64,000 nucleotides of DNA from PALSA-894 sp963734185. Lineage in GTDB: Bacteria > Pseudomonadota > Alphaproteobacteria > Rhizobiales > Xanthobacteraceae. Shown here piece by piece: positions 33,880-52,690 of this stretch. The position numbers and the translations under genes were made by a program. Below the pieces are notes generated by a model, which did no database searches, was not told where the DNA came from, and saw nothing but the letters and a program-made list of their open reading frames with translations. The stretch's first letter is position 1. Each line of letters opens with the position of its first letter. Location of the stretch: NCBI GenBank assembly GCA_963734185.1, contig CAVTGA010000001.1, positions 558,001-622,000 on the forward strand, given 5' to 3'.

Positions 33880-34416
33880 ATGTCAGGACGTCCCGTCCAT
33901 CTGCTGGCGGTCGCCGCTGTCGCCGTGACCCTCGGTGCTTCGATGTCGGCTGCTTCGGCCGGCTGCTTCAGCTGCGGCTGCGGCTATGTCCCGCAGCCGA
34001 TCGTCTACGCCAATCCGTGCGCGAGCTACGGCTATGTGCAGCCCTCGTTCGTGGTGAACCAGGGCCCGACCTACACCATGCCGGTGTCGATCGCGGCCGA
34101 GCCGACGCCGGCGGTGACTTATGCGGATGACTATCCGTACGTGCGGCCATACTACGGCTATCGCGACTACGGCTATCGCCGCGACTACGGCTTCCGCCGC
34201 GCCCACTGGGGCTGGCGCATGCGCCACTGGTCGCGTCACGACTACGGCCTGCGCCGCCACGTGCCGCACTTCCGTCCCCATATGAGCCACCGCCGGCACA
34301 CCATGATGCATCACCGCCACCACATGCATCGCGGCATGGTTCACCCGCGCATGCACATGCATATGGGCCCGCGCCACCACATGCGGCACGCGCCGCGGCC
34401 GATGAGGAAGCCGTAA
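33880..34416 (+). CDS. secreted His/Met/Tyr-rich hypothetical protein
   Basis: The 178-residue product has a signal peptide ending SAASA, a mature Cys-rich start (GCFSCGCGYVPQPIVYANPC), a Tyr-rich segment (DDYPYVRPYYGYRDYGYRRDYGFRR) and a C-terminal His/Met/Arg-rich tail (MSHRRHTMMHHRHHMHRGMVHPRMHMHMG). The tail would chelate metal ions such as Cu or Zn. ATG at 33880; same strand as the preceding gene with a 94-bp gap. Confidence 0.6.
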   Translation: MSGRPVHLLAVAAVAVTLGASMSAASAGCFSCGCGYVPQPIVYANPCASYGYVQPSFVVNQGPTYTMPVSIAAEPTPAVTYADDYPYVRPYYGYRDYGYRRDYGFRRAHWGWRMRHWSRHDYGLRRHVPHFRPHMSHRRHTMMHHRHHMHRGMVHPRMHMHMGPRHHMRHAPRPMRKP

Positions 34417-34439
34417 GCGTCAAGCCAGCCTTGCGAGGT

Positions 34440-34594
34440 TAGCGCGGCGGGCAAAGCCCGCCGCGTTGCGTTTGGGGGCTGTAGCCCGGGTTGCGCCTCA
34501 CCGGCGTTTCCGCGTCACGACTCGCCGTGGCGCAATCCGGGGCGGATCTCATGGCCAGTCCCGGCTTTCGCTGAAGAGCGAAAGCCGGGCTACG
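34440..34594. repeat. composite dispersed palindromes (GGGCAAAGCCCGCC and TAGCCCGG families)
   Basis: GCGGCGGGCAAAGCCCGCCGC is a perfect hairpin at about 34443-34463, followed by a TAGCCCGGG...CGGGCTACG composite at 34481-34594, whose right end overlaps the rlmB 3' end. Confidence 0.65.
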
Positions 34595-35435
34595 CAGCCC
34601 GCAGCTTCGCAGCGACCGCATAGAGCGCGACCGCAGCCGCGTTCGACACGTTGAGGCTCTTGATCGCGCCGGGCAGGTCGAGCCGCGCGACCACGTCGCA
34701 GGTCGTGCGCGTCAACGCCCGCAGGCCCTTGCCCTCGGCGCCGAGCACGAGCGCGAGCGGCAAGCGCAGCGGCGCGGCGGCCAGGTCCGTATCACCGGAG
34801 GCGTCGAGGCCGACGGTCAAAAACCGATTCTCCTTAAGAGCTTCGAGCGCGCGGGCGAGATTCTGCACCAGCACGATCGGCACATGCTCGAGCGCGCCCG
34901 AGGCGGACTTCGCCAGCACGCCGGTCGCCTCGGGCGAATGGCGCGCGGTGGTGACGATCGCCTTGACGCCGAACGCCGCGGCGGAGCGCAGGATGGCGCC
35001 GACATTGTGCGGGTCGGTGACCTGGTCGAGCACCAGCACCATGCCGTCCGCGGCAAGCTCGTCCAGCGGCGATGAGGGCAGGGGATCGGCCTCGATCAGC
35101 AGCCCCTGGTGCACGGCGTCGGGCGAGAGCCGCGCGGCGATGGCGTCGGGACGGGCCAGTTCCGGCTCGACGGTGAGCGTCAACCCTTCCTCGGCCAGCC
35201 GGCGCAGCGCGTTCTCGGTCGCGACGATCTTGCGGATGCGCCGCGCCGGGTTGGCGAGCGCGGCCGCGACCGGGTGCCAGCCGTAGAGCACCACCGCACC
35301 GTCGGCAGGGCGTGGCTTGGGTCGCGCCTTGCGCGCTTGCGCGGCGGCCTTGCGCCGCTCCCAGCGTTTCGGCTTATCGTCCCCCGGCTTCTTCGCCGGG
35401 CGGGGGCCGTGGGGAACCCAGGGTTTGTCAGTCAT
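34590..35435 (-). CDS. rlmB: TrmH/SpoU-family 23S rRNA 2'-O-methyltransferase (RlmB-like)
   Basis: The 281-residue enzyme carries the SPOUT fold: an N-terminal substrate-binding domain with VVLYGWHPVAAALANPARRI (residues about 47-66), then motif 1 (LVLDQVTDPHNVGAILRSAAAFGV), motif 2 (PLALVLGAEGKGLR) and motif 3 (LPGAIKSLNVSNAAAVALY). This matches RlmB, which methylates G2251 of 23S rRNA. An N-terminal Lys/Arg-rich extension of 40 residues (RPAKKPGDDKPKRWERRKAAAQARK) is typical of alphaproteobacterial forms. Confidence 0.93.
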   Translation of the reverse strand: MTDKPWVPHGPRPAKKPGDDKPKRWERRKAAAQARKARPKPRPADGAVVLYGWHPVAAALANPARRIRKIVATENALRRLAEEGLTLTVEPELARPDAIAARLSPDAVHQGLLIEADPLPSSPLDELAADGMVLVLDQVTDPHNVGAILRSAAAFGVKAIVTTARHSPEATGVLAKSASGALEHVPIVLVQNLARALEALKENRFLTVGLDASGDTDLAAAPLRLPLALVLGAEGKGLRALTRTTCDVVARLDLPGAIKSLNVSNAAAVALYAVAAKLRAA

Positions 35436-35589
35436 GCGGATTCCATCTCACGGCACTTGGCCGCCTGGCAATGTTTGCCGCGCCGGCAAGGCCGGCCGCG
35501 AAGCGGTCACAATCTGATTCAATTGAAGCGCCCAACACCATCGGGGGGCGCGCTTTTTTTTGCTCGCGGCAGCGCCGCGTGGAGACCCC

Positions 35590-36897
35590 ATGGCCACAGC
35601 TCTTCGTGACGGCGTCGCGCGCCTCGAGGTAACGACGCGCGTGACGCTCGCCGTGCTCGCGCTGGCGAGCGGCGTCTATACCTATTTGGGCGTGCGCGAC
35701 CTGCTCAACGGCAACGCCACGATCGTGTTCTTCGCCGCCGTGATCTATTCGGTCGCGGTCTCGATCGGCATCTACGCGTTCTGGACTTTCCTGCTCCGCT
35801 TCCTGCCGCACGTGACCGACTTCAAGAGCCGCGGCCTGTTGTTCGGCTGCATGGCGCTCGGCTCGGCCATGATCATCGCCATGTCGGCCTGGCTCAACGC
35901 CTCGGCGCTCGCCGGCGCCGCCGCGATCCAGCAGCACTTGGCGGTGAGCCTCGAAGGCTACACGCGCGACCTCGACAGGGCCCACTCCAACGCGCTCGCC
36001 GCGCAAGGGCTGCTGCCGGACATCCAGATGGCCGCGACGCGCTTCTCGCGGCTCGCCGAGTCCGAGCGCGCCGGCGCGCTCACCGGCACGGCGGGTTCCG
36101 GCACGGTGGTGCAGCTGCTGGCGCAGATGTCGACGCAGCTCGGCGGCCTGTCGCAGGAAGTCGTGCAGGCCGGCGAGCGGGTGAAGGGGCTGTACGAGCA
36201 GGGCGGCAAGCATCTTGCCAAGATGCGCGAGCTCGTCTCCGACCGCGGCCCGATCAACGCACGCAGCGACGCCTTCGGAGCCGAGGCGACCGCGCTGATG
36301 GGCGTGATCGCCTCGCTTCAGCAGACCTCGGTGGCGCCGGCCGTGAAGCGCGCCGCGGATGGCCTGGTGTCGGGCTTCATCGCGCCGGCGGCCGGCGGGC
36401 GCAGCGCCGATCTGGCCGAGCGCCAAAGCGCCGTCGTCTCCAAGGTCGAGGGCGCGGTCGCCGCGCAGGCGAACGCGCTGTCGCAGGCGGCCGAGCGTAT
36501 CCTGGCCACCCCGCGGGTGGAGCCGGCGCGGTTCCAGCCGCTCTCCACCGCCGAGGCGGTGGTGCGCTACGCCGGCGACTTCCTGCCGAGCTGGGCCGGC
36601 GCGATCTCGATCGACCTGATGCCGGCGGTGCTGGTGATGATCTTCTGCGTGGTCCACGCCAGCATCCGCCGCGAAGGGCTGCCGGAAGCAAGCGCCGGCA
36701 CGGTCAGCGTCGCCGACATGCTCACGGCGCTGCGGCTCGCACGCGAGGTCGAGCAGGCGCGCTTCCTCGCCGATGCCATGCCGCCCGTGCCTGCCGTGAA
36801 TGACGACCAACCCAAGCGCGCCGACGCTCCGCCCGCGCCGGACTACGACGAGAACGTGATGCGGCTTGCCCCGGCGCGCGCGGCGAACAAGGACTAG
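35590..36897 (+). CDS. conserved hypothetical membrane protein
   Basis: A 435-residue protein with three N-terminal hydrophobic segments (about residues 15-38 TRVTLAVLALASGVYTYLG, 48-72 IVFFAAVIYSVAVSIGIYAFWTFLL, 84-108 RGLLFGCMALGSAMIIAMSAWL), a long periplasmic-like helical region (110-340) and one more transmembrane helix near 343-360 (LMPAVLVMIFCVVHASI). The C-terminal 80 residues are cytoplasmic, Pro-rich. It is followed 4 bp later by the second ClpP-like gene, so both are likely one operon. Confidence 0.7.
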   Translation: MATALRDGVARLEVTTRVTLAVLALASGVYTYLGVRDLLNGNATIVFFAAVIYSVAVSIGIYAFWTFLLRFLPHVTDFKSRGLLFGCMALGSAMIIAMSAWLNASALAGAAAIQQHLAVSLEGYTRDLDRAHSNALAAQGLLPDIQMAATRFSRLAESERAGALTGTAGSGTVVQLLAQMSTQLGGLSQEVVQAGERVKGLYEQGGKHLAKMRELVSDRGPINARSDAFGAEATALMGVIASLQQTSVAPAVKRAADGLVSGFIAPAAGGRSADLAERQSAVVSKVEGAVAAQANALSQAAERILATPRVEPARFQPLSTAEAVVRYAGDFLPSWAGAISIDLMPAVLVMIFCVVHASIRREGLPEASAGTVSVADMLTALRLAREVEQARFLADAMPPVPAVNDDQPKRADAPPAPDYDENVMRLAPARAANKD

Positions 36898-36901
36898 GCA
36901 C

Positions 36902-37711
36902 ATGTCGCCCGCATCGGAGGCTGTGCAGAGTCGCGCGGCACGTTGGCTGAGCGCGATCTCGGACGACGCGGTGCTGCGCTGGACCTTGCGGGCGCTGATC
37001 GCCGCGACCGTGGCGGTGCTGGCGCTCGACTTCGCCGAGATGGCTGAGCGCGTGCCGGCTCCGGCCGTGGCCGCTCCGGGCGTTTCGCCGCAGCCGCTGC
37101 CGGCGGCGCGTCCTGGCGAGCGCGACACGCCGGCCGGGCCGGAGCTGCGCAAGGATAAGCTCGCCGCGGCCATGACCTTCGAGCTCGCGGCCGACGGCCG
37201 TCTGATCGCGAGCGGCACCATCCAGCCGGGGAGCGCGGCGGCGTTCGCGGCGGAGATCGCCAAGCGCGGCAGCTACGTCAAGACCGTGGTGCTGCAGTCC
37301 CCGGGCGGCTCGGTGCAGGACGCACTCGCCATGGGCCGGCTGATCCGCGAGCGGAAATTCAACACCGCGGTCGAGGCGAGGCAATACTGCGCCTCCTCGT
37401 GTCCGCTGGTGTTTGCCGGCGGAGTCGAGCGCCAGGCCGGTGCCAAGGCGGCGATCGGCGTGCATCAGGTCTTCGCCGTGGCGGCGCAGTCGGGGGCGAC
37501 GCTGGCCGACGGGATGGACGACGCGCAGCGCATTTCGGCCGAATGCCAGCGCTATCTCAGGGAGATGGGGATCGACCTTCAGGTCTGGGTGCACGCGATG
37601 GAGACGCCCAAGCACCGACTATTCTATTTCAAGCCGCAGGAACTCCTGGCGCTCAAGCTCGCGACCGAGAGCGCCGACGCCGCGGTGCCCGCCGGGCGCG
37701 CGCGCCCGTGA
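36902..37711 (+). CDS. membrane-anchored ClpP/crotonase-fold protein (paralogue of 4331-5764)
   Basis: A 269-residue protein with one N-terminal transmembrane anchor (about 24-42, VLRWTLRALIAATVAVLALDF), a Pro-rich linker and a ClpP-like domain. The core VVLQSPGGSVQDALAMGRLI (129-148), CASSC around Ser165, and GVHQVF around His188 align with the same residues of the 4331-5764 product, including paired cysteines. The membrane anchor and the adjoining membrane-protein gene suggest a common complex. Confidence 0.75.
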   Translation: MSPASEAVQSRAARWLSAISDDAVLRWTLRALIAATVAVLALDFAEMAERVPAPAVAAPGVSPQPLPAARPGERDTPAGPELRKDKLAAAMTFELAADGRLIASGTIQPGSAAAFAAEIAKRGSYVKTVVLQSPGGSVQDALAMGRLIRERKFNTAVEARQYCASSCPLVFAGGVERQAGAKAAIGVHQVFAVAAQSGATLADGMDDAQRISAECQRYLREMGIDLQVWVHAMETPKHRLFYFKPQELLALKLATESADAAVPAGRARP

Positions 37712-38005
37712 TCGCGGGCATCGTCGCCGTTGCGGCGCGCTCCCTTCGAGCCCGGCGGCTCACGCCGTAGCGCGTAATCATCCTGCGCGGCGAAGGTTCG
37801 ATCGCAAACCGGCCCGGACATCGGCTGCTCTCTCTCTGGGAAATTGTTTCCTGCGGTTAGCAGCCATCGGCCGGAGTTCCGACACGTTCCCGTTTTCCGG
37901 TTGACTTCACCGGGGGGCGTCACCATAAACACGGCCCGCGGGAATCCCGCCGCAAGGCGGGCACGCTCGTCCTTGCCTAAGATCGCTGGAGGTTCAACGG
38001 CTTGC

Positions 38006-38091
38006 GGGGGAGTGTCCCGAGCGGCAAAGGGGGCGGACTGTAAATCCGCTGGCTTACGCCTTCGTAGGTTCGAGTCCTACCTCCCCCACCA
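38006..38091 (+). tRNA. tRNA-Tyr (anticodon GTA)
   Basis: A class II tRNA (86 bases) with acceptor GGGGGAG/CTCCCCC, D arm GTCCCGAGCGGCAAAGG, anticodon CTGTAAA loop (GTA), a long variable arm and encoded CCA. Confidence 0.97.
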
Positions 38092-38201
38092 GCCTCCGCG
38101 GCTGCGCCGCTTCGGCTCGGCAGGCCAGCCGTAGCGGAGGCTGCCGCGCCGAAGTTGCGAAGCAACGGAGGCGGGCTGTCAGGAGTGAGCGGGTCGAGTG
38201 C

Positions 38202-38275
38202 GCGGGTGTAGCTCAATGGTAGAGCAGAAGCCTTCCAAGCTTATGACGAGGGTTCGATTCCCTTCACCCGCTCCA
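38202..38275 (+). tRNA. tRNA-Gly (anticodon TCC)
   Basis: 74 bases with acceptor GCGGGTG/CACCCGC, D arm GCTCAATGGTAGAGC, anticodon loop CTTCCAA (TCC) and encoded CCA. Confidence 0.97.
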
Positions 38276-38292
38276 GCTTTTTCCGCCGCGGC

Positions 38293-38320
38293 GTGCGACG
38301 GCGGGCAAGGCACACTATAT
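38293..38320 (+). promoter_or_regulatory. possible promoter upstream of tuf
   Basis: TATATA-like -10 (CACTATATAGG, 38313-38323) with a weak -35-like GTGCGAC 17 bp upstream. A GGGCTT-GTGAG-AAGCCC hairpin follows at about 38334-38350. It would separate tuf from the tRNA transcript. Confidence 0.4.
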
Positions 38321-38424
38321 AGGCGCGCAAAAGTGGGCTTGTGAGAAGCCCGCGGGAATGAAAGAAGGTGGTCCGCCGGAGCCCCTGGGGCGAAGGCGGA
38401 CGTCAGACAGAGGGCTCAACGGCA

Positions 38425-39633
<1,209 letters not shown>

Positions 39634-39652
39634 ACCGGCGCGGTTCACGCCG

Positions 39653-39700
39653 CAACGGACGTGGATGGCCGGGCTTTGTCCCGGCCATCGGCGTTTCGAG
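39653..39700. repeat. short copy of the CATGGCCGGG family
   Basis: ACGTGGATGGCCGGGCTTTGTCCCGGCCATC forms a single hairpin between tuf and tRNA-Trp. Confidence 0.55.
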
Positions 39701-39758
39701 AGGTGGGTTTCGGCCATAGGTGACGCGGCCACCACGCCCCGCTATATAGCGGCCGCGT

Positions 39759-39835
39759 AGGAGTGTAGCTCAACTGGCTAGAGCACCGGTCTCCAAAACC
39801 GGGGGTTGGGGGTTCGAGTCCCTCCACTCCTGCCA
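39759..39835 (+). tRNA. tRNA-Trp (anticodon CCA)
   Basis: 77 bases with acceptor AGGAGTG/CACTCCT, D arm GCTCAACTGGCTAGAGC, anticodon loop CTCCAAA (CCA) and encoded CCA. A TATATA box lies about 15 bp upstream. Confidence 0.97.
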
Positions 39836-40038
39836 GCGCGCCGCCGGCAGATCTGACGACGCCCCGGCGGGGAGGGAACAAAACAGGGCCCGGTTGACCT
39901 TTCCGCCCTTCGGCAGTAGGAGAGCGACCATCGCCTGCGGCCCTCACGGACTTCCGCGGCGAACGTACCCCAAAAAGGATCCGCTTTTGTCGGCCTCATC
40001 CTTAACGGTTGGGCGGCGAAGCCTTATCTGAATCGCGC

Positions 40039-40236
40039 ATGGCCAAGTTCAGTCCGTTCAAGTTCCTGCAGGAAGTGCGCGCCGAGACCAACAAGGTCAC
40101 CTGGCCGTCGCGGCGCGAGACCGCGATCACCACCGCGATGGTGTTCGTCATGTCGGCGCTGGCGTCGATGTTCTTCCTGCTGGCGGATCAGATGATCCGC
40201 TTCACCGTGACCCTCGTGCTGGGAATCGGCAATTGA
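40039..40236 (+). CDS. secE: preprotein translocase subunit SecE
   Basis: SecE stabilises SecY in the Sec translocon. The 65-residue protein has the short alphaproteobacterial form: FLQEVRAETNKVTWPSRRETAITT then one membrane helix AMVFVMSALASMFFLLADQMI. Start ATG at 40039. Followed 34 bp later by nusG in the standard order. Confidence 0.95.
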   Translation: MAKFSPFKFLQEVRAETNKVTWPSRRETAITTAMVFVMSALASMFFLLADQMIRFTVTLVLGIGN

Positions 40237-40270
40237 CTAGAGCCGGCGGAATGAACCCAGAGCCGAAACC

Positions 40271-40802
40271 ATGAGCAAGCGCTGGTACATCGTCCACGCC
40301 TACTCGAACTTCGAGAAGAAGGTCGCGGATTCGATCCGCGAGCAGGCCAAGCAGCGCGGCCTGGCGCACCTGTTCGACGAGATCATGGTGCCGAAGGAGA
40401 AGGTCGTCGAGGTGCGGCGCGGCCGCAAGGTCGACGCCGAGCGCAAGTTCTTCCCCGGCTACGTGCTGGTGAAGATGGACCTGACCGACGAGGCCTATCA
40501 CCTGATCAAGAACACGCCGAAGGTGACCGGCTTCCTCGGCGCCGACAACAAGCCGATGCCGATCTCCGAGGCCGAAGCCGGCCGCATCCTGCACCAGGTG
40601 CAGGAGGGCATCGAGCGGCCGAAGCCGTCGGTCTCGTTCGAGGTCGGCGAGCAGGTGCGCGTGTCGGACGGGCCGTTCGCTTCGTTCAACGGCACGGTCG
40701 AGGAAGTCGACGAGGCGCGCTCGCGGCGTCAAGGTCGCGGTGTCGATCTTCGGCCGCGCCACGCCGGTCGAACTGGAATTCGGGCAGGTGGAGAAGACGT
40801 AG
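40271..40802 (+). CDS. nusG: transcription termination/antitermination factor NusG (frameshifted)
   Basis: NusG couples transcription and translation and supports Rho. Intact NGN domain (KRWYIVHAYSNFEKKVADSIREQAKQ ... FFPGYVLVKM) and KOW start (VGEQVRVSDGPFASFNGTVEEVDEARS). One extra G near 40724-40725 (TCGCG-G-CGTCAAGG) shifts the frame; the following sequence in the +1 frame is VKVAVSIFGRATPVELEFGQVEKT and a stop at 40802. Corrected length is 176 residues, typical for the family. Confidence 0.93.
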
Positions 40803-40936
40803 TTACTCTTGCGCGCTGCATCGCGCGCGGGACACAAGCGGCGTGAGGCGTGGGAGGAGAGGGCGGCCGCCAACCGTCCGAATCCGCACCACGCATCCTG
40901 AAACGGCCGAACATGGCCAAGCAACAGGAGTGAGTC

Positions 40937-41371
40937 ATGGCAAAGAAAATCACCGGATATCTGAAACTGCAGGTGCCGGCCGGCGCCGCCAACCCGTCGC
41001 CGCCGATCGGTCCCGCGCTCGGCCAGCGCGGCCTCAACATCATGGAGTTCTGCAAGGCGTTCAACGCGCAGACCCAGAAGATGGAGAAGGGCGCGCCGAT
41101 CCCGGTCGTCATCACCATCTATCGCCGACCGCTCCTTCACCTTCGAGATGAAGACGCCGCCGGTGTCCTATTTCCTCAAGAAGGCGGCCAAGCTCGAAAG
41201 CGGCTCCAAGACGCCGGGCCGCGACACGGCCGGCAAGGTGACCAAGGCGCAGGTGCGCGAGATCGCCGAGAAGAAGATGAAGGACCTCAACTGCGACTCG
41301 GTCGAAGCGGCCATGCGCATGGTCGAAGGCTCGGCGCGCTCGATGGGCATCGAGGTCGGGGAGTTACGATC

Positions 41372-41375
<4 letters not shown>
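40937..41375 (+). CDS. rplK: 50S ribosomal protein L11 (frameshifted)
   Basis: L11 forms the GTPase-associated centre with L10/L12. MAKKITGYLKLQVPAGAANPSPPIGPALGQRGLNIMEFCKAFNAQTQ is intact in frame 1. After VITIY one extra C (about 41123) breaks the frame; the rest reads ADRSFTFEMKTPPVSYFLKKAAKLESGSKTPGRDTAGKV... to a stop at 41375, overlapping the rplA ATG. Corrected length 145, slightly over the usual 142. ATG follows AACAGGAGTG. Confidence 0.93.
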
Positions 41376-42082
<707 letters not shown>

Positions 42083-42122
42083 GGCGCGGCCCCTGGAATT
42101 GCCCGGCAAAAGGGGCGAAGCG

Positions 42123-42164
42123 GCTTGCCAAAAGGACTTGGCAAGCCTCTTGCAACGCTATACA
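42123..42164 (+). promoter_or_regulatory. hairpin and promoter-like region in the rplJ leader
   Basis: GCTTGCCAA-AAGGAC-TTGGCAAGC is a perfect 9-bp hairpin (42123-42146) overlapping a TTGGCA (42138) that with TATACA (42159, 15-bp spacer) resembles a sigma70 promoter. It lies 455 bp before rplJ, where rplJL often has an independent promoter and an autoregulated leader. Confidence 0.45.
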
Positions 42165-42326
42165 TAGCCGCCACGGGGCGTGCCGGCCCAATCTGTCGGC
42201 GCGCCTCTGTGCGCTTTCTCAGAAACATAGGTGCGAGCACCCAACCTTTTGGACATCCTCACGGATTCATCTGAAAGGGCAGGGCAGCAAACACCGTTTC
42301 CAAGCAAGCGCGGCCGTCCGGCTAGG

Positions 42327-42371
42327 GCATGATCCCGAAAAGTGGTTTCCGGTTTTCGGAAAAGATCATGC
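42327..42371. repeat. dispersed palindromic repeat (GATCCCGAAAAGTGG family)
   Basis: GCATGATCCCGAAAAGTGG...CCGGTTTTCGGAAAAGATCATGC; nearly identical to 26207-26249. It lies in the 536-bp rplA-rplJ gap. Confidence 0.8.
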
Positions 42372-42618
42372 CAGACCTAGCCGGACGGGTCCTGTCCGAG
42401 ACTGCAGGCGCCGGGCCGTCCGGCTTAATCGATGCCTGCATAGACGGGTAAAGACCGGTTCGAGGCCGCGAAGGACCACGGATCGGTTCGAACCTGAATG
42501 ACCCGGTTCCGTTTTCCGGGGGACAGGGCATTGAGCGTCGATCCCGTCCGTTTCGAGCGGGCGGCAGATGCAGCCCGGCGGTCCGCCCGTGCGGAGCCCG
42601 CCAACCGGAGAGTGGACA

Positions 42619-43139
42619 GTGGATCGAGCGGAAAAACAGGCGCTCGTCGGCACGCTCAACGCCGTCTTCAAGGCCGCGACCGTCGTCGTCGTTGCTCACT
42701 ATTCGGGCCTCACCGTCGCCCAGATGCAGAACCTGCGCAAGCAGATGAAGCAGGCGGGCGCCAGCGTGAAGGTCGCGAAGAACCGTCTCGCCAAGATCGC
42801 TCTTGAAGGCACGGACGTCGCTTCCGTCGCGCCCCTGCTCAAGGGGCCGACCGTGATCGCCTATTCGAGCGATCCGGTGGCGGCGCCCAAGGTCGCCGTC
42901 GACTTCGCCAAGGCGACACGAGAAGTTCGTGATTCTTGGCGGAGCGATGGGCAAGACCGCGCTGAACCCCGACGGCGTCAAGGCGCTCGCCTCGCTGCCG
43001 TCGCTCGATGAGCTGCGCGCCAAGATCGATCGGCCTGATCCAGGCGCCGGCAACCAAGATCGCGCAGGTCGTCAACGCGCCGGCGGCAAAGCTCGCCCGC
43101 GTGGTCCAGGCCTACGCCAGCAAGGACGAAGCGGCGTGA
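42619..43139 (+). CDS. rplJ: 50S ribosomal protein L10 (two frameshifts)
   Basis: L10 anchors the L12 stalk. GTG start at 42619 (VDRAEKQALVGTLNAVFKAATVVVVAHYSGLTVAQMQNLR) with GGAG 8-9 bp upstream. An extra A at about 42916 (AAGGCG-A-CACGAG) breaks the frame before HEKFVILGGAMGKTALNPDGVKAL; another extra A at about 43029 (ATCG-A-TCGGC) breaks it before GLIQAPATKIAQVVNAPAAKLARVVQAYASKDEAA, stop at 43139. Corrected length 172 residues, the usual one. Confidence 0.93.
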
Positions 43140-43189
43140 GGCGCTTCGCCAAACCCTTAGGTTCGAACCGATATCGAGGAATGAGAGAC

Positions 43190-43562
43190 ATGGCTGACTT
43201 GCAGAAGATCGTCGACGAGCTCTCCACCCTGACCGTCCTGGAGGCGGCGGAGCTGGCCAAGATGCTGGAAGAGAAATGGGGCGTGTCCGCCGCCGCCGCG
43301 GTTGCGGTGCGCCGGCCCGGCCGCCGCTGCTGCCGCGCCGGTCGAGGAGAAGACCGAGTTCAACGTCATTCTGGCGGCCTTCGGCGACAAGAAGATCGAA
43401 GTCATCAAGGAGGTCCGCGCGCTGACCGGCCTCGGCCTGAAGGAAGCCAAGGACCTGGTCGAGGGCGCGCCGAAGGCGGTCAAGGAAGGCGTGAACAAGG
43501 AAGAGGCCGAGAAGATCAAGGCCACGCTCGAGAAGGTCGGCGCCAAGGTTGAGCTGAAGTAG
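43190..43562 (+). CDS. rplL: 50S ribosomal protein L7/L12 (frameshifted)
   Basis: L7/L12 recruits translation GTPases. Starts MADLQKIVDELSTLTVLEAAELAKMLEEKWGVSAAAAVAV. One extra C at about 43310 (GCGGTG-C-GCCGGC) disrupts the Ala-rich hinge; thereafter the other frame reads AGPAAAAAAPVEEKTEFNVILAAFGDKKIEVIKEVRALTGLGLKEAKDLVEGAPKAVKEGVNKEEAEKIKATLEKVGAKVELK, with its stop at 43562. Corrected length 123 residues. Confidence 0.93.
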
Positions 43563-43662
43563 TCGCAAGACTACTTCAGCGAAATCCCCGGGCGAGCGTG
43601 AGCCGAGGCCCGGGTCCCGCGTGGCCGGACTGGCCATGACGGAAACGTGAGACGAATCAGGT

Positions 43663-43746
43663 GATTCCGGGACTACAACCCCGGAATCGCCAAGATCGCC
43701 GCCTAGCGGCAGAACAACCTTGCGATCCGGGATCGTCCCGGATCGC
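43663..43746 (+). terminator. two hairpins in the rplL-rpoB gap
   Basis: GATTCCGGG...CCCGGAATC (43663-43688) and GCGATCCGGGA-TCG-TCCCGGATCGC (43722-43746) are perfect stems (9 and 11 bp). No T tract follows; they may be attenuation or RNA-processing sites between rplJL and rpoBC, which are differentially expressed in bacteria. Confidence 0.45.
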
Positions 43747-43854
43747 TCAGGACGACTTCAGGCGTCGGACGCCTGTCCGGATGGTCGCGATTGGATGGCG
43801 GCCTTTCGGAGAGACGTACCGGGGCCTCAACGGTTCGACGGAGCATGACACGAC

Positions 43855-47982
<4,128 letters not shown>

Positions 47983-48003
47983 ATTGCATCCCGGGCGCAG
48001 CGT

Positions 48004-48049
48004 CCCCCTCCCTACCCTCCCCCGCATGCGGGGGAGGGTAGGGAGGGGG
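48004..48049. repeat. perfect 46-bp palindrome between rpoB and rpoC
   Basis: Arms CCCCCTCCCTACCCTCCCCCGCA (48004-48026) and its exact reverse complement (48027-48049) abut with no loop. It lies 21 bp after the rpoB stop and 128 bp before rpoC. Confidence 0.9.
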
Positions 48050-48177
48050 AGTGCGCTGCAGGCCCGGGATCGCGCGAACATAATTTTGCGGGGCCCCAGT
48101 AACGGTCCCGGATCAGCGGCGCACCGCTTGCGCGCTGCACCGCGTCCGGGACACGAGGAGCGGCCAAGGAGACGGAA

Positions 48178-52368
<4,191 letters not shown>

Positions 52369-52407
52369 CGAGCCTTTCCTCGTCCGGGCGGAAGAAATCT
52401 GGTCGTA

Positions 52408-52445
52408 ATGGTGATGGGGCCGCCTTTGGGCGGCCTCATCACCAT
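52408..52445 (+). terminator. strong hairpin after rpoC
   Basis: ATGGTGATG-G-GGCCGCC-TTTG-GGCGGCC-T-CATCACCAT is a stem of 9+7 bp with one G-T pair, 40 bp after the rpoC stop. It marks the end of the rpo operon. Confidence 0.75.
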
Positions 52446-52522
52446 CAATCGTGCGCTGCGGCGCGCTCGGCCGCGATCCGGGCCGGCGGTGGGGCACAAG
52501 GGGGAGCCGGCGCAGAAGGCGA

Positions 52523-52552
52523 TTGACACCGAGCGGGTCCGCTGTGTACAAT
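52523..52552 (+). promoter_or_regulatory. sigma70-type promoter for the DUF1501 cassette
   Basis: TTGACA (52523-52528) and TACAAT (52547-52552) with an 18-bp spacer, in the gap between rpoC and the DUF1501 gene. The -35 is a perfect consensus. It gives the cassette its own transcription. Confidence 0.7.
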
Positions 52553-52690
52553 CTTAGATAAATTCTTTTGAGGGGTACTCGTTTTCAAGGGTGCCTTGTG
52601 AAAGTGAAGACGAGCGCGCCGACGTCTCAAGGGGCACGCGGGCGCGACCGCATTCCCGCTTCTGCATTGCTCCTTGCGAGGGCTTGAGCG

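Noticed and set aside
38368..38424. N-terminal extension of tuf (MVRRSPWGEGG...)
   Set aside because: EF-Tu universally starts MAK; ATG 38425 is the family start and the extension is leader sequence.
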